Source: Cruorifilaria tuberocauda (taxonomy: Eukaryota; Nematoda; Chromadorea; Rhabditida; Onchocercidae). Taken from it: a DNA stretch of 64,000 bases. The stretch is taken from the NCBI GenBank assembly GCA_013365365.1, contig JABVXU010000241.1, positions 1-64,000 of the forward strand. Direction: 5' to 3'. Position 1 is the first letter of the stretch; each line of letters opens with the position of its first letter. The translations under genes and the position numbers were made by a program. Below are positions 47,601 to 58,623 of this stretch, in pieces. The notes under the pieces were generated by a model. That model was given only the letters and a program-made list of their open reading frames with translations. It was not told the DNA's origin and did no database searches.

Positions 47601-47765
47601 TTATTGGTAAAAAACGGTGATTTGAGTGATGTTTTATCACAGCTTAGATTTCTGCAACGTGAAACAGCGAATTTTTCATTGGAATGGATTATTGTAGTGT
47701 CTTCTTTAAAAATTGCACTGAATCGCCTTTGTGATACCATATATGGTGCTTTATTATTTCATTGA
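41698..47765 (+). CDS. REV1: REV1, Y-family DNA repair polymerase (dCMP transferase)
   Basis: Inserts dCMP opposite abasic sites and scaffolds other bypass polymerases. Exons: 41698-41757, 42204-42321, 42667-42838, 43001-43165, 43373-43504, 43715-43826, 44167-44348, 44884-45041, 45194-45347, 45438-45528, 45812-45916, 46020-46121, 46198-46371, 46615-46818, 47253-47346, 47557-47765. The sum is 2,232 nt, or 743 aa, against about 1,250 in human. Order: BRCT (YMETKKAKLQYQ, IFVNGYTDPPAAELRKL, HPRWLTD); catalytic core (HIDLDCFFVSVAL, ASCSYEARAHGVRNG, VSCDEMYVD); helix-hairpin-helix (SLPGIGYNIFAKL); little finger (NYGIRFTK, ICDLRGIGVQL); PIP-like RNTLTQFF (598-605); UIM-like EEDIALELALKRSLKE (622-637); C-terminal REV7/polymerase-binding domain (about 650-743). 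The final exon is supported by phase and by LEWIIVVSSLKIAL. Reading on from 47347 would give a false early stop. The polymerase-core insert seen in human REV1 is absent. Confidence 0.95.
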
Positions 47766-48430
47766 GCGTGATTTGATCATAAATACTTTGTATTAATAAC
47801 TCTCATTCCTAATCCTTAAAGCTAAAGCTATCTGTCCGTGGAATGGAAAATTTCCTTGCTTATTTCTAATTTCTGTATTTGAAGTTAAGCATGCACATAT
47901 ACGTAATCGGCTGGAACAAATTTTCAAACAAGTGCTGCAAGGATTAATTAGTTGAAAATTTATAAAAAATATTACTAGGAACATCAGGATTGTCAGTTAT
48001 TCGAAGAGTGTTGTCTGCAGATGTATGCCCAGCATAGTTATGCATTAATTCCTAAGATTAACGGTTCTGGCTACCAAAAGTTTTCACTTTATTCTCAGTT
48101 CATAAAAAAGTACAATTTCACTTCAATCTCAGTTCATAAAAATAACAAAGCTATTTACAGGAAAAAAGAACAAACATCTGTTTTAATTCAAGAAATAAAC
48201 TATGTAAAATACATGAGTCCGAAATATATTCCGTAATAAAAAGTGTTCTTCATCATTTCCATTTCCATGTAATTAGAGTTTTCTCTTGTTTCTAACAGCT
48301 AATGCACCATACATACATTACGTCCTTATCATTTTGCTGGCCACATATTAAAAAGAAAGAATAAGTAATTACAATGCATTCATTTAAGCCAATCAAAAAT
48401 CCAACAACTTGAAACAACTATAATAAAATT
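47766..48430. other. Convergent intergenic region, REV1 / AVL9 3' ends
   Basis: Some 660 bp between convergent stop codons. It has only short frames (for example 48021-48236, plus) without family motifs. It should hold both 3' untranslated regions. Confidence 0.55.
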
Positions 48431-51400
48431 TTATTCTGTTTTTGTTCCTTTTAACCAAGATGCAATACTTGTTTTCATTTTGTTACTTGTATCTGCAAAA
48501 TATTTACTAGTATTAACAACTGCCGATGCCACACGACGACCACTTCCCGTACCACCGACTGAATGCTCCATACGTAGTAAGACGTCCGATATACCGAGAC
48601 CACCAGCAAATGGATGTCTGCAAGCACGGGACATTCAATGTACATTTCAATGAAAAAAGTTTTAAGAATAACATCTTTTAAATTATTATGGATGCTAAAA
48701 AATTATTGCAGTAACGAAAAATGAGTAAACCATTATGGATAATTTCCTAATTTCGGGCTCCCAGATGAATAATTATACAGATATTAAAGGTATATTCAAT
48801 CATCTTATTGCGTGCTTTTCAGAGGATTTAGCTAAACCTTACCAATAATTCATGAGAAATGACAAATTATTGAAAGAGGAGTACTGTCCTACCTACTTTA
48901 CAGCAAATTATCTAAGGTATCAAATTTTACGAGAAATTTGAAATTTCAACTAAACTTAAAGTCAATAATACAGAATAAAGTAACATAGATAGTAAAAATA
49001 CAAAGGTAGCTATTCACGTGGAGCCAAATAACTTTATAGAGTTGTAGGTTGCAGCTAAGGTTCAATAAAACGAACCCCGGAACGGTGGATGCCAAATCAG
49101 GATAATTACCACATGACCAAATGCGATAATTATTGCTCATTTTCCAATCGGCTATGAACGCTTCATTAAAGTCTTCCAGCGAACCTTTCAAATCAGCACG
49201 AGCAGTAGCTATGAGTGATAACAAATATGATTGCATCTGCAATCGTATCCAGTCATCACTACCTTCCCAACCTGCAACCACTTATTAAATCTCAACGAAA
49301 AATAGATTTTGAGAAATTTTAGAAATATATAAGGTATATATCAGCAAATAAAATCATTACTTTTTATTTATAGCTTATTGATTTCTATTGGCACACTATT
49401 TTGCGTTTATTTTTCAATAATAATATTGAAATGATAAATTTGATAACAGTAATAATAATGAATCACTCAAATATGAAAATACCAAAAAACATACTCGGTG
49501 ATTTAGCATTTGCTTCTATTTCTTTTAATACAAAATCGACAAAACGTAAATCCGCAGCTGTTAATGTCAACGAACGTTTTAATTCAATATCTACAATATC
49601 GATACTTCCATCACCGACTTCATCAACCTTAGAAAAAGATTTCGTTATTTTCACCTTCAGAGAAAATCGATTAAAATTATATGATGGTAAAAATATCTAA
49701 TGTAAATTCCATTATTTAGTGCTTCATTTACTGAATATATTACCTATTTAAATGAAAAAATGAGAATCAGACTTTTTTTATTCAGTCAGCGTAATGAATC
49801 TTTGTGATACTATCATTTTTCTTCCGTAAACGAATACTATTAGAAAATGCATCGTATCGTGTAAACTTTTTAATATTAGTTCTGTTTATAGCATCCCTTC
49901 ACAAACTACGCAATTAAATTCTGAGATGCAAAAACAAGTCTACGTGTTTCAACAGTGTCCAGCAAAATGAGTTTGACACATTATTACAATACAGTTTAAC
50001 TATATTTATCTATATATAACCTTGACAGCGACCTTGCAGGAAAAGGAATGCGATGCATCTAAATTCAGAATTCAGAAATAAAAATTTTTAATTCAGAAAT
50101 AAAAATTTTTAATAAAAATTTTAAGGTCAGAAATGCAACAGTAAAGTCAGTCAAATATATTTTTTCAAATAAATAGAAAGCTTGTTTACAGTAACTATAA
50201 CATCCAGCAAATCACGACGTTGAACAAATAAAGCATTCGTAGCACCGATGCAGTAAGCTCGTGTCTTATCGGAACGAATCATATCCAAATGGCAGATGCT
50301 CAGATAGGGGTGAAATAATGAACCCTATAACGATATTTTTTATTTTTTGTGTTAAATGAAAAAAAAAAAGATGAAAAATAAGAAAGTTTAAAATTGCGGT
50401 CATACTCTCTGCAACTAAAAATTTATATTTGCAACCTAATGATTAGTCTATAACCATGTGTGAAATTATTACCTTCGTGAAAATACTTAATGGAAAACCA
50501 TATGAATCGGTAGCCAATATTTGCTTCCGCTTCAAATTTGAACAATTTTCAGCACTATTATCAGTTGACAAACGTGCTTTAGGTATGCAGTTCGTTTCTG
50601 ATACCAAGAGATCTTAAAATTAAAATAACAGTTCAACGAAAATGAAACATTTACTTATCAAATCTATTCAGTACTAAAAACAACAGCTGTGAATTCACGG
50701 TGTTGCTTTCGCTCATTTTCTTTTTTTCCATTTTTATTTAAATTATTATATTATCTCTAAATTCTAGAACTCTGGCTCTCAATGTATCTTTGATTACATC
50801 CAAACCAAAAGCAACTTTTTTATCCTAGGGGGGCTATCATAAAATAAAATGAGAATCAAGCACTTTGAGCTAAGTTAGATATTCGCTACAGATCTTAAAT
50901 TTAAATATTAGCACATCCTAAATATATGTCTGAATTTGCAGAATGAAAAAGAAATGTAAAACAAATATGTTAGCAAAAAGTTATGCATAAATGCTTTATT
51001 CATTAATCAATCTCATGTTACAAATATACGTTTTGGGGTAAAATTATAAGCAATTATATGCCGACCTTACCAATTTCATTTTCGTCTACAATCTTTCCAT
51101 CCGAACATTTCAATGAATTTGGATTATATGCAGCTGCATGAAATAAACCTTTTTCAACCAAGCCTAAACTAAATTATTTATTTTTTTCCTATATTAGGAA
51201 AAAAGAAGGTGAATTGAAAATGAAACATAGGCACGATAAGGTTCGATAAGTTACTCACGGTTGTGCTTATTATAAACATGAAAAATGAGAGGCAAATATC
51301 TATTATATATGTTCAGTAATCAATTTCACGCCAGATTATAAAACAGCGTACTGCTCTTGCATTTATTATTACTCCTAGTCGAATTCCACAAAAATAAAAC

Positions 51401-54025
51401 ATGTAAAATTTATGAGAAATTTCGAAACTTTTTTAAACCAAAATTCATAAAATTCTTTTACAAAATATGAATGACTAACGAAATGACATAGACAAATCAA
51501 AAAAGATGCTCAAAAATAAAAAAGGATGATGTTGAAAGAAGTATTACGTGGGAAAAGTGAGATGAGCGCAACCATCAGTTGACTTAATTGAAATACTGGC
51601 GATATATAGAACACAACCTGAACAGCAGTATATTTTGATTAAGAAAAAATCTCACAGCCTAAGGTAACAAGAATTTAATTAACCATATTTAACTTTAATC
51701 TGAGCAATAATAGAAAAAAGTTTTGAAGAACAAAAGGGTTGTTAGAGATCTTTTGCCGAATTATATACTACGCATTATAAATTATTTCTTTGTGATAACA
51801 AAACTGCATGCCAAAAGCACCCGTTGTTAGATTTCTGGGAAAGAAACTTATATGTCTGTCTTTCTTTCTAAGCAGTTAATTATCGATTATTTTCAAAGCA
51901 CTGCTATCAATGCATTAAAAGCAAGAATGAAACCATATTAACTGAATTTTCTAAATTATTGTTGTAGTTTCTGAAACGACCGACAAAGGTTTCAGGGTTA
52001 AATGAAATTTCCCTAAAGAAAAATAAATTACCTTTTTTTCTAATAATAATAATTTGAACAACACTAATACACGGTGTCTGAACGTTGTTACAAGTGACTG
52101 CACCGAAACATCTGAAAAAATACTTTGCTTTTTTAAAAAATCTTTGAAAAGTTCGTAGCTCCATATTCAAACTGTTTTCAAGCTATAAATGGAAAAATAT
52201 TGGTTATATAGCAATATGCGGATATTATTCCGCTATGTTGCATATGAATTATTTTTTAATGTTCTTGTATTACGCTCAACTAAGAAGATACAGTATGCTA
52301 GGTAAAACAAATTCGACACAATGAAATACTGTAAAAATGATTAAACAAATAAAAATTACTGCTTTGTCAATGTCTAAGGAACACTAATGAATATCCATAC
52401 TTCCAAACTCAATTATTTCACAGTCTTCTTACTTAGACTAAAATGCTTTCGACAAATTACCAAATGAAGTTGAAATCTAATGATGAAATGAGCTAAATGT
52501 CAGTTTTCTGAATACTCTATTTAGCCACACCTCAAATATCTTATATATAAATAAGGAGCGTATACCCATAACTGCTGCTTGTTCATCAGTTACAGCATCC
52601 GGAAACATTTCACAAAGATTTTCATACATTTGGCATAGCACATCAACCTATAAATCATGCAAAGTAATGCAGAAGTTAAGTGTTCATCATATGATTGTGA
52701 TCATCATGAAGACTTCTCTCTAAATCCATCTCTTATGACAATTAAAATCTAAGAGAAATGGAAAGGCGATCTAGAAAGCTTACCTTAGCAAAATCCCTTT
52801 CGTTAAAATAAGCTTTCGTGATAAGTTGTAATTTAGCAGTCAATACACCAAAAAGTGGTATTCGGGACAGTACGCAAACACTCTTCTGCACACTACTTCG
52901 AGTGATATCCGTTGATTTGTTTAAAAGATCCTTGAAACATAAGAATTTCAAACTTAACTGAAGATCTTAAAAAATTTAATAATTCCTTTAACGAAAATAG
53001 GAAGAATGAAAGGAAATCTGTCACGGTTGAAACGATGGAGGTGAGAACAGCATTAGCTGCGATGGCAATGATGCAAATAATGAAATGAATAAAAATAGTG
53101 ACCTTCGCAGAAATTTGACGATAACATGAAATTCCAAAGACTGATCGGTTCGGATCATCTAACGAAGGCAAGAGGAAGTATATTACATCTAAAATCATAA
53201 AAAGTAAAAGACAGTATGAGATATAAATATGATGGGAAATCTGATAGTAAATGACTGAAAATTTAATTCAAGAATATACAAAATCACATTTCAATTAATT
53301 TTTTAGAGATTGCTTGAGCTACTAATAAAGAAAAAATAAAGATAAAAAAAATCTATAGAGGACAAATGAATTAAAATCTTAAAGTCTTTAAATATGAATT
53401 TGAACTTGAATTTGGAAAACAAAAAAACAAAATTTTCTACTGTCTTCAAATGAGATGCAAGTTACTAACAATGATGAAATGGAATTAATTAAAAAAATTA
53501 AGTGAACGCTTGAGCATTATTTAAAAAACGTAATAAAAGTAAGGAGAAAAATAACAAAATAAATTCCTTGTGTACCGTGGTCGACGTTATGCGCGCCATC
53601 AGGAAGCGCAAGTGACGGCAAATTCTGCCAAGCTATCGGAAGGTCTCCTTCGTTGTCTATTAAAGGTGGATAACAATATTCGATCTGGAAAGAATGATTA
53701 GTGATTTGCTGAAGATGAGTCTCTGAATAAATCCTGCCTAGAAATCTTCATGTACTAAATTAATTATAAGTACTGCTCACAAAATGAAACTCTTCTAATG
53801 TAGTAAATTCCAAAATACCACGAAATTCTCTGATCTCTTTCGCAAGTCCTAGCTATTGATCTTACTACCCTTTCACCGAATTCACCGACCTTACTTCTGT
53901 GTCAATTTTGACATGACAAATTTACCTCCTGATTAATTTTATTTTATAATTGTTTCGTTAATTACCTGACATCCTTTTTTGTGATGAAAACCAATGACCA
54001 CAACGTAAAGAATTGAACTAACCAT
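48431..54025 (-). CDS. AVL9: AVL9 homologue, DENN-related late secretory factor
   Basis: AVL9 proteins act in exit of vesicles from the Golgi and in cell polarity and migration (family knowledge). Exons on the minus strand: 54025-53966, 53684-53576, 53188-53103, 52930-52784, 52647-52566, 52141-52032, 51617-51548, 51163-51071, 50612-50473, 50324-50190, 49654-49495, 49271-49076, 48617-48431. The sum is 1,575 nt, or 524 aa, with all phases agreeing. Seen in order: LYVVVIGFHHKKGCQIEYCYPPLI, split by intron 1 after GCQ; LPSLALPDGAHN; RSVFGISCYRQISAK; SSVQKSVCVLSRIPLFGVLT; FRHRVLVLFKLLLLEKK; VVFYISPV; DSYGFPLSIFTK; TAADLRFVDFVLKEI; WEGSDDWIRLQMQSYLLSL; ISDVLLRMEHSVG. The tail is amphipathic, ending TSIASWLKGTKTE. 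The long acidic linker of vertebrate AVL9 is short here. The start ATG sits directly before the first conserved strand. Confidence 0.93.
50070..50111. repeat. 21-bp tandem duplication in AVL9 intron 10
   Basis: The unit ATTCAGAAATAAAAATTTTTA (21 bp) occurs twice in direct tandem, followed by a shorter AATAAAAATTTT echo. It is A/T-rich and intronic, with no coding effect. Confidence 0.85.
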
Positions 54026-55987
54026 TCATGAAAAAACATCTAATGTTTAAACAGCAGAAATATTAAATGATCTGTCAAAATGGACAACATCTGAAAAGAA
54101 ATAACAATTAACTTGATGAAGCGTAAATTAAAATAATGCGCATAATGCACATATGCAACCAAAAAAAAAAGTTATCACTCTATCATAACATGACAGAAAC
54201 ACAAAATAGCATAAACTCAACGGTATATACAAACATATATAATAGTATAAACGTCATCTGAAAACAAAAATGTTTGAAAATAAATAATCATGTGCAGCAT
54301 CAAAACTTCACATGTTAAACATTTAATCGCTATGCTCCACTCACTTGATATGAAGTAGTTTTAGATGGTTTCAAATTATATCAGTCCAACAACAATATCT
54401 GTTTGATGCTGCTCTAGAAGATCCCGCTTCCATCTTTACATGAAGTGCCATATGAAATTACTAAAGTAGTTGATAAAGTAGAAATAAGTACTATACTACT
54501 ATATCTTATTCCATTTCTTCCATGATACACTATATCATTACTGTTGAAATTGAATCGCTATATCTCCACAAGCAACCTTCTAAATAATTAATTCATAGAA
54601 TTCTGTGAAATGTATAAATATAAATAATTGAAATTGAAAACAAACTGTAAGATTTACTAAATATAATGCAGCTATTTGTATATAGAATTGATAACGTAAC
54701 AAGTAATATAGTAAATCGATTTCCCAATAATTAAAAATTTTTTATTCAGTTAAGTAATACAATGCGATGAAAAATAAAACAGACTGTTTAAAAATGTCAA
54801 TATAAAAATGTAAAACGAGTTCGCTTTATATAAATAAGTAAAAAGCTCTTTATTCCAATATAGCAAGTTCCCCGACTTATATCGAAAATTAAATCACTGT
54901 CGCAATTACAAATATAAAACCTCATTGACAGCTGAAAATGCACCCATTCCTCTACCTTAAGAAATTTCGTATAAAGTAGGTACCGATATTTTTCGATAAC
55001 CAATAAAACTTTTTCGAGAGTCGAAAATTGCTCATGTAAATAATAAAAAAATAAGCAAATGAAGCAAAATAAATCTATTAAAAGAACTCACAGCAATCAG
55101 CAAAACATTTAAGGCAATTTGATAAGCATCACTGCATGGGAAAGTGGATAAAGTAACAATATGGAAAAATAATAATGACTGGATGATCCATAGTATAAAA
55201 TGAGATCAAAAATGCCAAAAAATAAGGCGATTTAGGCTGTGACGCCACCATAGAATTTAAATAAAATTTTTTGATATTAAAATGAACAAATCAGTGAATA
55301 AATATATGCTTTTTTTGGACGTACAACCAGTTCAGGAAGCTCATAATACTAGCTGTTTAACTAATTTTCTTCAATTTTTTCTTTAAACTAGCTGTTGATG
55401 TTGTTCATGGAGGCGCAAGTGAAAAAAAAAATAAGGAACTGGAATGGAACTGCCACAGCTTGGATGACGGAATTATTTCATGGCTTATAAGGAACTGGAA
55501 TGGAACTGCCACAGCTTGGATGACGGAATTATTTCATGATAAACCATTGAAATACAAATATATGAGCAAAATAATGAGTTCCTTTGTAATCGCCTTAGTA
55601 TTTAACGCTAGTTAAATTGTAAAATGATCCAGAAATGGAAATCTAGACCACTGTAATTCATCTGACTCAAAAACTATCATATTTTCAACGTGATGATATG
55701 ATTCAGCAGGCATACAGTCAATTACAATATTTTGAAATATGCGAACTAATGAGATCGTAAATACACGCGACGGCACGAACACCATTTCCGACAGATACCT
55801 GTTAAAGACAACTGCAACCTTGCAGACAAAAAAAATAAAAAATGAGAATGATTCATGTGAAATGAATTTGAGAACGTCAAATAATTTAAATATTCTAAAA
55901 CTTTTTCTAAAACAGCCATTGATTTCCTAAGCTGGAAACCATTTCCAGATTCTCTGGATGAGCTGAAGTTTTAATAATCGAGAAACA
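54026..55987. other. Intergenic between SET-1 and AVL9
   Basis: About 2 kb between two minus-strand genes; it should hold the SET-1 3' end and the AVL9 upstream region. No exon chain was found. It contains the 56-bp-period tandem duplication at 55431-55538. Confidence 0.5.
55431..55538. repeat. Tandem duplication, 56-bp period
   Basis: The segment starting ataaggaactggaatgg at 55431 recurs exactly at 55487. The two copies are identical over 52 bp, up to atttcatg. They are separated only by gctt. Perfect identity suggests a recent duplication or an assembly stutter. Confidence 0.93.
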
Positions 55988-58623
55988 TCATGAATTTAAT
56001 AACCATGGATTTTCTGCGACAGTACATGGTGTTCGGTCTCCATAATCATACAGTAATTCTTCACCAATATTGATGTCGCGTTTAGCGATCAATATTAAGT
56101 GTTTTGATCCATTTAATTCGATAACCTTAATGTAACAATATATAATTTCATTTTCTTATCATAAATGGACGAATTTTATTAATTGTAACAAATAACTGTC
56201 TTGTTACTAACATACATGATATGATTCACAGACATTGACAAGAAAATAGTCAACTGAAGATTTAAATGCAGATGGCATCTGCGATGTTACTGGAACAATG
56301 ATCTAAATTACTACAAATATGGACTTCCACTCACTACCATTAATTTGACATCAAAAGTGTTCCAAAATGGGATTAGAATAGAAAAGAAAATTTTGTTTCA
56401 CATACTTTTGTTTTGAGATTTGGCCTAACTACAGAATGATTTATCAAACGTCCTTTGTAGGGTGTTTCATCTGTAGCATCAACACAATATTGCTTATTCT
56501 GATATTTGAAATAATACATAAATGAGCCAATGCTATCATCTTTGGCATATTCTCGTTCACGAATCCTAGCTAGTCTCAGATCTATTATTTCACCTAAAAC
56601 AGACAAAAAGATTATAAACAATGTACAGCACCTCCCGACAATCAATTCATTGCTTTGTCTTTCTAATTTTCTAAATGAATAAAACAATCTATCAAAATAA
56701 TTAATAATTTGAGATCAGAACACATAGCTGAATACTATCCATAAATGCAAAATATTTTTTATAACTGTATATTGGCAAATTCATAAATCCTGATCTACTA
56801 AGAATGGTAGAAATAAACTTCAAAAAAATCAGCGCATAGTACATTCACTTTTACTTTACCTTTGTACTCGATCACAAATTCATTTTTCTGAAAATTCCGC
56901 AAGGTGCGAATCCCACGACCTTTTTCTTCGCATTCGAAAATCTCCAGGAATTCTTCATTACTACCCGTCAAAATAGCATTCGCCATCGCATCACGCTCTT
57001 CTTGCTATAAATATCAGAAGTAAACATGAAATCTACTGTTAAATTCACCAAAATAGGTAATCTTTCTGAAAGAAAAATTCTAATACCAAAAACATTTAAA
57101 TCTTACTTTCTGCATAAGAATTTTTTAAATACTAAGGATTTGCAGAGTTACAAAAAAAGCTCACTTCCAGCTGTTTCTCCGTTTTCCGATTGCTTCGACG
57201 AAGCGGAAAATATTCTGTGATTTTATGAGTGGAAATATCATCAATTTTCTTAGCTTGTTTCCCAGCGGATTTTTCTTTTCTGTAAGGAAAAAAGCATTAA
57301 AAAATATTGATTAATTAAAAAATTTCAGCAGAAAATTGTATCTTATTCTTTGATAGCAAAAAAACAGAACTAATAAAAAAGCAAACTAAATGTATAACAA
57401 AATTATTTATAGCCAAATCAAAAAGTTGAAGATACACAAATTTAATAAAATTTGCTGGTCCTTTACAATTATTACAATTATTAGTAATACCTTAGTCATG
57501 TGTTCTGGTATTATATCTTTAATCAATTTGCTATGTGACCTAGAAAATTGAGAGAACGAAATAAATCTTGATTGGTGAAAGATAGCTGGAGCTATTTATT
57601 TCACAAAATACAAATAAACAATAGCTGCAAAACAACTGGAACAAACTATGCAAATCAACATACATACCTCGCCACCTTTTTCTTGGTACTTCGAAAACCT
57701 CCACGTTTGCGATTCACTATTTTGTCAAGCATTCGATCTGACAACGTTGACTGTGGCAAACCTCTGAAAATTTTCACATACATTGTAAGTTATAAAGAAA
57801 ATTGAAAGTAGATTTCTCAATCTCCGCTTTAATTAACTGTTTACTATTCCTACAGTGAAATAAATGCAAGGGAAAAAACATTAGATGCACAAGACCATTC
57901 ACTCTAAGGCAATAAAAAAAATCATAAATTAGTTGAGACTTTAAAGAATGAATTAAAGATACAAGGCAAATAATTGAAGCGACTAGAGAACTCATTTCCC
58001 GACAATGGAGATTCAATTAAGTTCCTCCGTGAACTCCCATCATGTATGATATGAAATTACAAATGATCAGTGCCATTTAAATCTTAGAAATTTAAACAGT
58101 TTTTAAATCTAAACTAAAACCTTGACATTCCTGACTTGTTATAACGTAACCAGCTCACCAAAAAAATTTTATATGTACTCTTAAAACTTGATGTTAGAAC
58201 TCAAAATATATACAATTCGCTTTACCTCGTATTTATTACGATTAAAATCTCCTTATACATGAGGATTGAAAAGTGTTCAACATTCTGAATATCTCTAATT
58301 TCATTCAATGCTTGGCATTATAATCACAAAATTTAGGAAATAAGTTCAAGATTTAATGTTAAATAATACTTTACCATAATAAAATAATTCAGTTATACTC
58401 CACACATCTGACATGAAATTAAAATTCACTGGATTCTTATAATTGATTTAATAACAACTCTATTTTTCAAAATTTCATCACAATTATACACCAATAAATC
58501 GACCATTAGACTAATATAGGTTGCAAAATTTAAAAATTGGCGCTGGAAGAAAACTGACCGATGCAGCAGTATTGTCTGACGTTTCTCATCCGTGCCATAC
58601 GTGAGCCGTATAGTGATAACCAT
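55988..58623 (-). CDS. set-1: SET-1 / KMT5A-type histone H4 lysine-20 monomethyltransferase
   Basis: Transfers one methyl group from SAM to H4K20, acting in mitosis, chromosome condensation and (in worms) dosage compensation (family knowledge). Exons on the minus strand: 58623-58559, 57763-57668, 57279-57165, 57004-56860, 56593-56406, 56125-55988. The sum is 747 nt, or 248 aa, close to the short worm enzyme. The N-terminus is basic (VNRKRGGFRSTKKKVAR). Residues 70-86 carry a PIP-degron-like KITEYFPLRRSNRK. SET domain: KGRGIRTLRNFQKNEFVIEY, then YYFKYQNKQYCVDATDET, the core GRLINHS, and ELLYDYGDR. It ends ENPWLLNS, in place of the usual HPWL tail. Exon 1 is the least certain; it rests on phase, a gtcagt donor and an ATG start. 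Confidence 0.92.

Noticed and set aside
47486..47740. 84-residue open frame on the minus strand
   Set aside because: It is antisense to the REV1 C-terminal exon, whose sense reading matches the family and keeps phase.
54025..55988. SET-1 and AVL9 as a trans-spliced operon
   Set aside because: They share a strand but are about 2 kb apart, far more than the short spacing usual in nematode operons.
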